Source of the DNA: Thalassiosira profunda | Lineage: Eukaryota; Bacillariophyta; Thalassiosirophyceae; Thalassiosirales; Thalassiosiraceae | Direction: 5' to 3' | Assembly (NCBI GenBank): GCA_036939355.1 | Contig: JALLAP010000524.1 | Location: forward strand, 1 to 12,168 | Length of the DNA: 12,168 bases | In this document: one piece after another, positions 1 through 6,564 of the stretch | Position numbering within the stretch: the stretch's first letter is position 1 | How the letters are laid out: every line of letters starts with the position of its first letter | Made by a program: the position numbers and the translations under genes | Notes under the pieces: generated by a model | The model's database searches: none | Seen by the model: only the letters and a program-made list of their open reading frames with translations | Told to the model about the DNA's origin: nothing

Positions 1-299
1 GCACGTGAGCGTCAAGTTGCAATAATGCAGCCTCGCAACTCATCACAACTTGGTCGGCGCACCGGCGTGATCCACGGCTCGAGGACGAATAAGCCGCCGA
101 GGTTGACGCCTCGGATCTGATTGTTGAACGGCAGCGCGTGTTCGTCCCCAAGGCAGGTTTGGGTCGAGGAGAACGCCGTGAAGTGGCGAAACTTCAACCC
201 ATCGCCATCTGGCTCGGTGGTCGGCTTCGTCTCGGTGGCGGTGGCGGCGTTAACGACGCCACCGATGGCCAGCGCCGCGGCGAGGTAGCGGGCGACCAT
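1..299 (-). CDS. Exo-beta-1,3-glucanase-like protein (GH5 type), 5' exon, partial
   Basis: Only the N-terminal exon is in the window. From the ATG at 299 it encodes a signal peptide (MVARYLAAALAIGGVVNA), then a short low-complexity linker, then RGVNLGGLFVLEPWITP. That motif is typical of the first strand of fungal and stramenopile glucan 1,3-beta-glucosidases, which release glucose from beta-1,3-glucan ends. The exon probably stops at position 63, directly after ITP, where a GTGCGC donor follows in phase 0; reading on meets a stop at 12-14 after unrelated residues. An in-frame ATG exists at 386, but starting there would bury the signal peptide behind 29 residues, so 299 is preferred. In diatoms such an enzyme could act on the storage glucan chrysolaminarin or on extracellular glucan; this is inference. 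The catalytic part lies outside the window, so the family call rests on one motif. Confidence 0.75.
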
Positions 300-443
300 G
301 TCGATGGTGAGGGTGATGGTGATGGGTGCCGTCTCTGCTCTGAAGGAAATCCGCCCATCAATTTTCCCTCCAAATTTGATACTCATTCCTTTTTATGTAG
401 GGCGGCCCCTCCGGCTCCGCGCCCTGCTCCAGCTCAGGGGGAC
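300..443. promoter_or_regulatory. Divergent promoter region, glucanase-like / SGNH-like genes
   Basis: These 144 bp separate the chosen start codons of two genes pointing apart, so both promoters and 5' UTRs must lie here or overlap the neighbouring exons. Nothing resembling a strong TATA box is visible. The left end holds a GGTGATGG-type triplet-like run near 305-327. If the glucanase-like gene used its upstream ATG at 386, the shared space would shrink to under 60 bp. Confidence 0.5.
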
Positions 444-1438
444 ATGGCGATGGCGTCGATACCTCTGCTGCTCTGCATCGTCGTCTCGGGTGTGCTCCTT
501 TGCAACGCGTTCCATCCTCCATCGATCGTCGCCGGGCGCGGCGGTGCATCGCTGCAAATGCAGCCATCATCTGCCGATGATGGCGACGCCAAGGGTGCGA
601 GGGTGGCCTTCCTCGGCAACAGCATCCTCTACTTCAATGATACACCGCGATTTCTCGCCAATCTCGCAAAAGGAGCCATCATACACCAGGACTCTTGCTT
701 CCGCGGTGGCACGAATCTCTCTCAGCTCTGGGCGCTTGGCAATGGAATGCGGAAGCACGGCTTCGCCACGGAGGCTGCCAGAGTGGGCGAAAGTGAAGGC
801 GGTGCGTGCGAATATGATGTGGGTGCTCCAAATGTGAAGGCCCTGCTGTCACGCGAGGAGAAATGGGACTTTATCGTCATCAACGATCACACGCAGGGTC
901 CGGCCCGACTGTCGAGCCGGGAGGCCACACGTGACATCCTCCTCGAGAAGTATCTGCCTCTGATCTTATCGTTGAGACGGCTGCGTACAGATATAAGGAT
1001 ATCAACCACTCTGAAGATCTCGGGAATGCGGAAGAATTTCAGAGGCGCGTGAGGGAAGGCGTCGAATCTTACGTGGAGGCACTGTGGGGCCGGCTGCCAT
1101 CGGCAAACGCACCGCGAATTGCGCCGGTGGGCACTGCCTACCTGAAGGTCCACGATGACAATCATGCGCTATGGGAAGATCTGTTTGATCCGTTAAATCA
1201 CTTCCATCCATCTCCGACCGGATCGTTTCTGCAAGGTTGCGTTATTTACTGCACGATGTTCGAGGAAGCTCCTTTGCTGCCGAAAACGGAGGAGGAGATT
1301 GCAAGCCTGTGGGGCAACGCGAGAATGATGCACGCTGTCGGTACAGGAGAGACTCGGCGATTGCCAACCGTGGAGGAAGTGGAATACTTGTGGAACGTGG
1401 CAAGCGATTTGTGTTTGGCAGCTTCCAGTCGACTCTGA
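444..1438 (+). CDS. SGNH-hydrolase-like protein with interrupted reading frame
   Basis: The first in-frame ATG is at 444. The protein begins with a hydrophobic signal peptide ending CNA-FHPP, similar to a plastid-import ASAF site. The core starts with FLGNSILYFND (residues 57-67), the block I Ser motif of SGNH-type lipases/esterases; NDHTQGPA (147-154) looks like a later conserved block, and LFDPLNHFHPSPTG (near 1184-1225) carries the Asp/His block. The frame changes near 962-968: up to KYLPLI the reading is in one frame, and from about 968 (IVETAAYRYKDINHS) to the stop at 1438 it is in another. About ten residues expected between these segments also seem absent. A 41-nt GT-AG interval (950-990) would restore one frame (exons 444-949 and 991-1438, 317 aa) but removes conserved-looking residues. 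So this may be a pseudogene, an assembly error or an unusual short intron. Substrate unknown. Confidence 0.72.
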
Positions 1439-1539
1439 CCATTACAATTGATTTACTCAATCGGAGGTTGGATCATCATACATTCGTCTCACTATCAGCC
1501 GAGTGCTCGATGACCATCATTTACCCATCGTAGCCATCA

Positions 1540-2321
1540 TTACTCATACACCCAACTCTGCGCGCAACTTTCCCACGCGATTACGCCCTCCGGAAACCAG
1601 TGGGCAATCTCCTTCTCCGCGCTCTCCACGCTGTCGCTTCCGTGGCAGATGTTCCTCCCGACCTCGATGCTACATCGTAAACAAACAGTATGAGTTTGAA
1701 CATCTCACTGCAACGTTGACGGTTTCGCACAGAAAAGGTACGCACCAGAAATCCCCGCGAATGGTGCCGCAGGCGCTGTCGCTGGGCATGGTGGCGCCGA
1801 GCATCTTACGTCCCTCCTTGACGACGCCCGCGCCTTCCCAGACCATGGCGCCTGTATTGAGAGGTAGATTTGGTCAGCAATTCATTCTCACCATCACTCA
1901 CCCACACCATTTTTCAAGAAACCACAAACACACAGAAACTCACAGACCGGTCCGCTCGTCATGTACTCGATGAGTCCAGGGAAGAATTTCTTCCCCGCCA
2001 GATCCTCGTAGTGCGTTTCCATGTGCGCCTTCCCCGGAGACGCGAGCTTCATCGCGATGAGCTTGTAGCCCTTCTGCTCGAACCGCTTGATAATTTCTCC
2101 GACGAGGCCGCGTTGGACGCCATCCGGCTTGATCATGATGTCTGCGATGTGTGTAGTGGAGGCGGAGGAAGGAGGCGAGGGGGTTAGTGGGGTGAGTGTT
2201 TTGCAAAGCAGCAGCGAAACAACGGCCCAACAACCGAGCCGCCAACACCACCGCCCGCGCCGATCGCCGCCCGTTCGCAAACAGACCGCCCACCGCCAGA
2301 TCACTCACAGGTGCGCTCCAT
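1540..2321 (-). CDS. NDK: Nucleoside diphosphate kinase, four exons, complete
   Basis: NDPK transfers the gamma-phosphate of ATP to other NDPs through a phosphohistidine, keeping NTP pools balanced. Exons on the minus strand are 2321-2309, 2141-1944, 1851-1746 and 1669-1540, total 447 nt, giving 148 aa, the usual subunit size. All junctions are GT-AG and keep frame: introns are 167 nt (GTGAGT..GCAG), 92 nt (GTGAGT..ACAG) and 76 nt (GTGCGT..GTAG). The first coding exon is only 13 nt (MERT plus one base) and splices to complete the Tyr of [16 protein letters not shown], an almost canonical NDPK start. The active-site motif NICHGSDS places the catalytic His at residue 115, and GTIRGDF precedes it. 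There is no targeting peptide, so a cytosolic enzyme is expected. It converges on the SGNH-like gene (101 bp between stops) and diverges from the KH gene. Confidence 0.97.
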
Positions 2322-2561
2322 GGTTGCTGTGGGTGGGTTGGTGATGAGGGAGGTGGTGAAAAGTGAGAGGAGAGAGGAGAGGGGTGGCGAGGGGCTGGGG
2401 CTCCGCGCGCGTGTCATCGAGTCCAACAAAATCGAGTGGCTGGAGAGAGCCCCTGAAAGTTCACAGCGTCTGTCTGTCATCCGGACAAAGATCCTGCTCT
2501 CCTCCCAAAAAAACCCGGCCGCCCCACGCCAACCCAGTCAGCCCCCCGGCCCGCAAGCAAC
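2322..2561. promoter_or_regulatory. Divergent promoter region, NDPK / KH-protein genes, with purine-pyrimidine tract
   Basis: These 240 bp lie between the two start codons. About 2343-2402 the plus strand is almost pure purine (runs such as GAGAGGAGAGAGGAGAGGGG), which makes a long CT-rich stretch just upstream of the NDPK ATG on the minus strand. Near 2503-2530 a run of A followed by C-rich sequence precedes the KH gene. No TATA box is evident. Either the tract is part of the NDPK 5' UTR or it is a promoter element; the sequence alone cannot decide. Confidence 0.5.
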
Positions 2562-5155
2562 ATGGACGCCGCTCACTCCGATGCCGTAGCTCGGGCCAAG
2601 GCCATCGCTGCTCGCCTGGCCGGAACGGCCGCTGCCCCAGCCATTCCGGGAGCTCCGGCGCCCGCGCCTCCCGCCCCAGCCGGAGGAGCCTCTGCCAATC
2701 CGCACGACGTGAGCGCCATGCTCGACGCCGCCATGGCCGGGCAAGCCGGCTCCAAGCGCGGCGTGGAGGACGCCCTCGCCTCGCTGATCCCCGGCCTGGG
2801 CCACTCGGAGTCGGCGAAGCGCCCCCGCACGGACGGGGGAAGCTCGCACTACGAGGCGACCAAGAAGATTTGGATCCCGTCCGATCGCAACCCGGGCTAC
2901 AATTACGTCGGATTGCTGATTGGCCCCGGGGGGAGCAAGCAGCGGGAACTGGTGGCCAATTCGGGCGGAAATGTGAAGATTTCGATCCGGGGCAAGGGCA
3001 GCAACAGCAAAGGGGACGCGGTGCCCGGCATGCCCGAGGAGCCGCTTCACGTGCTGCTGGAGGGCAAGCAGGCCAGCGTCGACAACGCCGAGAAGCTCGT
3101 GCGAGAATTATTGGAGGATTCCGAGGCGGCCGACAAGGAGAAGGCCCGGCAGCTCGGGAGCATGAACCCCGACGGCGGGGGGTACACCCCCAAGCCTGTC
3201 GCGCAAATCCTCGGCACGGCCGGCTCGTCCGCCCTCTCGGCGTACGGGCCCAGTCCGGGCGAGGCCACCGTCGAGGAAAAAATCGGCGTCCCCAACGGCG
3301 TCGTGGGCTTCATCATCGGGCGGGGCGGGGAGAGCATCACGTCCATGCAGCGGCGGACGGGATGCCGCGTCCAAATTCAGAAGGAGCACGAGATGGCCCC
3401 CGGGACGGCCCAGCGGGTCATCACCCTCACGGCCGCGACGACCGAGGCCATCGCCCAGTGCCGCGCCATCATCGAGAACATGGTCCGGGAGCGGATGGTC
3501 GCCAACCAACCCTCGGGAGGCATGGGGGGCGGGGGCGGCACCCAAATGGCCCAGCTCCAGCGCGCCATGGCCGAGGGGCAGGCCCACGTGACCGTCCAGG
3601 TCCCCGACGGGGACGTTGGGCTGATCATCGGGAAGGGGGGGATGCAAATTCGGAACATCCAGGACAAGAGCGGGGCGAACATTCAGATTCCGCAGGTGGC
3701 CGATGCGAACAACCCCGCCGTGCGGACGGTCAATATTACGTGCCCGACCAAGGAGGGAGGGGAGTTCGCGAAGCAGATGATCGAGGAGATTTTGGCGAGC
3801 AAGGCGGCGAACCAGGGGGGCGGCGGGTATGGGGGAGGGGGAGGGCGCGATGACATTACCATTTCGGTCAATGTGAGTATTGTTGTCTTGGTTCCGTGGG
3901 TTGTCTTGAGTATGGTGTGTGTTTGTTTTGAGTTGGGAAGGCTGATGCGGAGGGGAATGGGGAAATGAGCTCAATGGGGACGGGAAGGAAAGAGGGAAAA
4001 GGTATCTGCAATGATCATCCTCGTGTGATGTTTCCAGTTGCTTTACCCTCTCTGCCCCGCCAGAGACTGAAGATCTTCCCAAGAACACAGCAAGAGGCAA
4101 GCAGAAGATGGTGGGGAAGCCCCAAGAGCGCAACAGATCGATGAGTATGGTTCAATTCCATGATCTTTGATCCTTGCAAATCGCCATCGCTTGACACTTT
4201 CTGTGCTCATCTTGGAGATGCCATGCTGTTGATGATTCTGCGTTGACTGTATTTGTTCCGCGGCTAACCTGCCTCGCCCACGGAGTGTGACATTCTTGCA
4301 CTTGTTTCTCAACCGTAACTTGCCTTGCTTGCAACTTTTGGTTTGCCGCTGCTATCTGTGCTATCGAAACTGCAGTGCCCAGATAAGGATGTAGGGATGA
4401 TCATCGGGCGCCAAGGGTGCGTCATCAAGCAGATGCAGTCCTCGACGCGCTGCCGCATCCAGATCCCTCCCACCGCCCCGCCCGGCTCCATGTACCGCGT
4501 CATCTCCGTCAGCGGGCCCGCCGCCGGAACCGAGCAGGTGAAGCAGATGATCGAGACCATCGTCGCCGAGCAGTCGAGCCAGAGCGTCATGTCGGGTGTG
4601 GCGTTCACGAACAACCAGTATGGGGGAGGGCAGCAACAGAATTATTACGGGCAGCATCAGGCGTACGGACAACAGGCGTACGGGCAGCAGGCGTACGGGC
4701 AGCAGCAACAGCAGGCGGGAGGACAAAAGGACTACTCGGCGGAGTGGGCTGCCTATTACGCCGCTCAGGCTGCCGCCGGCCAGGGAACGGGTGCCGCTGC
4801 CACTGGCGCAGCCACTGCTGGAACGACGGCGGCGGCTGCCCCCGCTCCTGCGGCGAGCGGCGAACAGCCCGCTCACGACGCGTACTACGATGTCTTCTGG
4901 CAGTATGTGGGTTACTACGGGGAAGAGGCGGCGCGGAAGCACTATGGGGCCTGGAGTCCTCCCGTTGGCACGCCCAACCCAAACGCCGCCGGGGGAGGTG
5001 CCGCCGCTGGGGGAGGCGCTGCGGCTCCAGCCCCTGCCCCAGCGGCGCCGGCTCCAGCTCCTTCGACGGCTGCCGCGCCGGCCGCGTCCCAGGACATTCA
5101 GGATTCGAGCGTGCGGAAGGTGTCCAATCTGCCTGCGTGGATGACCAAGCAGTGA
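2562..5155 (+). CDS. Four-KH-domain RNA/ssDNA-binding protein, FUBP/KSRP-like
   Basis: Exons are 2562-3872 and 4376-5155, phase 0, giving 696 aa; donor AAT/GTGAGT, acceptor CTGCAG/TGC. An Ala/Pro-rich N-terminus (1-50) leads to four KH domains whose GXXG loops are GPGG (121-124), GRGG (253-256), GKGG (357-360) and GRQG (448-451). KH1, with NYVGLLIGPGGSKQ and SIRGKGS, resembles the SF1/STAR type; KH2-4 resemble those of far-upstream-element-binding proteins. The tail holds a Q/G/Y-rich stretch with three QAYGQ units (533-547), then DYSAEWAAYY (556-565), which fits the tyrosine motif of FUBP C-termini, then a Tyr/Trp-rich block ending GAWSPPVGTPNP (628-639) and a Gly/Ala/Pro tail. Family knowledge suggests nuclear roles in transcription, splicing or mRNA turnover through binding single-stranded nucleic acid; the exact role is not shown here. 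KRPR near residue 86 could be a nuclear signal. Confidence 0.92.
3873..4375 (+). other. 503-nt intron splitting the KH4 domain
   Basis: The intron begins GTGAGTATTG and ends ATCGAAACTGCAG. It is three to six times longer than the other clearly defined introns in the window. It falls just after the first beta strand of KH4 (TISVN), so removal rebuilds TISVN-CPDKDVGMIIG exactly. If retained, translation continues into 32 mostly hydrophobic residues and stops at 3966-3968, giving a 468-aa form with only three KH domains and no tyrosine-rich tail. I searched it by eye for a snoRNA and a tRNA and found none that hold up. Confidence 0.9.
4658..4702 (+). repeat. In-frame 15-bp tandem repeat (QAYGQ x3)
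   Basis: Three 15-bp units (4658-4672, 4673-4687, 4688-4702) of the form CAGGCGTACGGVCAR encode QAYGQ; the second and third copies are identical and the first differs at two third-codon positions. They are followed by a CAG/CAA run. Such units in a Q/Y-rich tail resemble low-complexity prion-like segments of RNA-binding proteins and are prone to change in copy number. Confidence 0.9.
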
Positions 5156-5485
5156 AGAGGGCGGGGTAGGCGAGTGCTCATGAGTGAAGCTTTTCTGAGA
5201 ATGCACCGTGATTTATTGCAGTGTCAACTTTTCTCGTGGTGTGCTTGACGAATGCATGATTGTGGTGTGAATTGACATGATGCAACTTTAATGTGGCGTG
5301 CTGCAAACAACGTCAATTGTTTAACTTGCTATTCATAGCACAAGAACGCAGTGATAGAAGAAGAGGGGACAAAAGGGGAAATGGGGAAGGGGCATTTATG
5401 GTAATAACTTGATTTTGTTTGGTTACTTTACCGTATTGCCGGGGCGCGACAGCAGCTGCCCGCGGCATTACAACGCATACATCCT

Positions 5486-5497
5486 CCCACTAGTGGG
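5486..5497. repeat. Perfect 12-bp palindrome CCCACTAGTGGG
   Basis: The sequence reads the same on both strands over twelve bases. It overlaps by two bases the first copy of the repeated 14-mer that follows. It lies about 250 bp upstream of the MYND gene start, so a dimeric transcription-factor site is possible, though chance is not excluded. Confidence 0.6.
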
Positions 5498-5553
5498 CAT
5501 GCGCACTAGGTGAGATCATGCATTCTCGATCTGCACACTGGCATGCGCTCTAG
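5496..5553 (+). repeat. Two direct copies of GGCATGCGCWCTAG
   Basis: Copies at 5496-5509 and 5540-5553 differ only at one base (A or T at position 10), with starts 44 bp apart. Both contain the palindrome GCATGC. They lie in the space upstream of the MYND gene, in the same orientation. Confidence 0.7.
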
Positions 5554-5745
5554 CTTGCTATCAAATGAATAAGTAGGAATCGTCATTTCGACAAAGTTCA
5601 GAATTTTCGTTTTCATTTGAAAATCTAATTGAAATTGCCACTTTTGCAAAGCCAAAGCTGAAACCTATCTTGATCTATCTAAGACGCTGTGAGACACTAG
5701 CCATCGCAATCAAAGACCGCACGCAGTGCCTTCGACAGCAGCAAA

Positions 5746-6540
5746 ATGCCAAGTCGCAAGAAGAGCAAGGGACAGGCACGAAAGAAGGCGCAGGCAGCCT
5801 TCGTTCTAGCGACTGGCGTTCCACCAAGTCGCGCTCCAACACGCTTCTCGAGACAGTTTGGCTGCGAGGTGTGCTTTCCACCGCCGCCCGCACCAGGAAA
5901 CATTCGCGGCCAATTCGTCATTGCGTTCCACAACGCTCTATTTGAGGCAACCGAAAAGTTCGAGATGTGTGTAGCTTCCCTGGCGGCGCTAGAGTCCACA
6001 CGTGAACAGTTTCCACACGCCTGGGCAAACAGGGAGGGGAGGGAAGCAGCTCGCCAGGACCTGACAGCCTACGCCAATAGCGTCCTCGTGAACGTTGAGG
6101 AAGAAACTACTGACATAATTGCCGGAGGAGTAGTGATGGCTCTGCTCACGCTTGAACACTACAATCCGGCTGAAGCGATAAGCATCTGCGACATGGATAT
6201 CCCTTCGAGGTTTGATTGCAAAAAGTGGATGAAGCTGATGGACGCCATTGAAGGGGATCTCCGATCCCTCTACAAGTTCTTCTCGGGGCTGAATTCTTGC
6301 AATTGCTTGGACGCAAAGTATGCAGCTGCCCGATCCCAACCATACACAGGGCTATGCTATTACTGCAATCAGAGGAAGAAGAGAAGCGAACTCTTTGTGT
6401 GTGCGGGGTGCAATCGGTATCAGTGGTGCAGCAGAGCGTGTCAGGCTCGCTCCTGGACTGGGCATCAGGATTTTTGCAACAGCCAGAGGCTCAGGAATGC
6501 TGGGAAGGCTTTGTTGTGCACGGAAATTGCATCGGCATAA
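5746..6540 (+). CDS. MYND zinc-finger protein, hypothetical
   Basis: This single-exon gene encodes 264 aa from the ATG at 5746 (context AAAATGC). The first 16 residues are very basic (MPSRKKSKGQARKKAQ). The middle (about 55-185) is probably helical and not recognised. The C-terminus has a complete MYND finger: Cys204, Cys207, Cys219, Cys222, Cys228, Cys232, His240 and Cys244, spaced C-x2-C-x11-C-x2-C-x5-C-x3-C-x7-H-x3-C. MYND fingers bind two zinc ions and usually mediate protein-protein contacts with proline-rich partners. No SET or other catalytic domain is visible. The basic start joined to a C-terminal MYND finger resembles a large family I recall from Thalassiosira-type diatoms; its function is unknown. 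The gene ends 24 bp from the convergent dehydrogenase-like gene. Confidence 0.9.
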   Translation: MPSRKKSKGQARKKAQAAFVLATGVPPSRAPTRFSRQFGCEVCFPPPPAPGNIRGQFVIAFHNALFEATEKFEMCVASLAALESTREQFPHAWANREGREAARQDLTAYANSVLVNVEEETTDIIAGGVVMALLTLEHYNPAEAISICDMDIPSRFDCKKWMKLMDAIEGDLRSLYKFFSGLNSCNCLDAKYAAARSQPYTGLCYYCNQRKKRSELFVCAGCNRYQWCSRACQARSWTGHQDFCNSQRLRNAGKALLCTEIASA

Positions 6541-6564
6541 GTAGCTAAGCCATGGACACCGATC

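Larger units (their letters stand above)
5156..5745. other. Intergenic region between KH gene and MYND gene
   Basis: This 590-bp stretch should hold the KH gene 3' UTR and the promoter and 5' UTR of the MYND gene. It is visibly richer in A+T than the flanking exons, especially 5200-5450 and 5570-5650. I find no convincing reading frame, tRNA or intron. It holds the palindrome and 14-mer repeat listed separately, and a small inverted repeat (TTTTCA-TT-TGAAAA) near 5611-5624. No clear poly(A) signal or TATA box could be assigned. Confidence 0.6.

Noticed and set aside
2363..3853. Long open frame (496 codons) on the plus strand in another frame of the KH gene
   Set aside because: The product is Arg/Gly/His-rich low complexity, as expected of an out-of-frame reading of GC-rich codons; the KH frame has clear domains.
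3108..4133. Long open frame (341 codons) on the minus strand opposite the KH gene
   Set aside because: It is a shadow of GC-rich coding sequence, with no family motif and low-complexity composition, and it crosses the intron.
4090..4172. tRNA-like signals in the KH4 intron: a B-box-like GGTTCAATTCC with a 5-bp stem and a near match for an acceptor stem
   Set aside because: The space between the supposed acceptor and T stems is too short, the D loop would have three bases and there is no anticodon arm.
4020..4240. Box C-like TGATGA / GTGATGT and a CTGA in the KH4 intron, suggesting a C/D snoRNA
   Set aside because: No properly spaced C and D pair with a terminal stem; the best C-like box has no CTGA downstream before the intron end.
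3966..4325. Independent gene starting in the KH intron and continuing into the second exon
   Set aside because: Canonical splice sites rebuild KH4 exactly, so the second exon belongs to the same gene.
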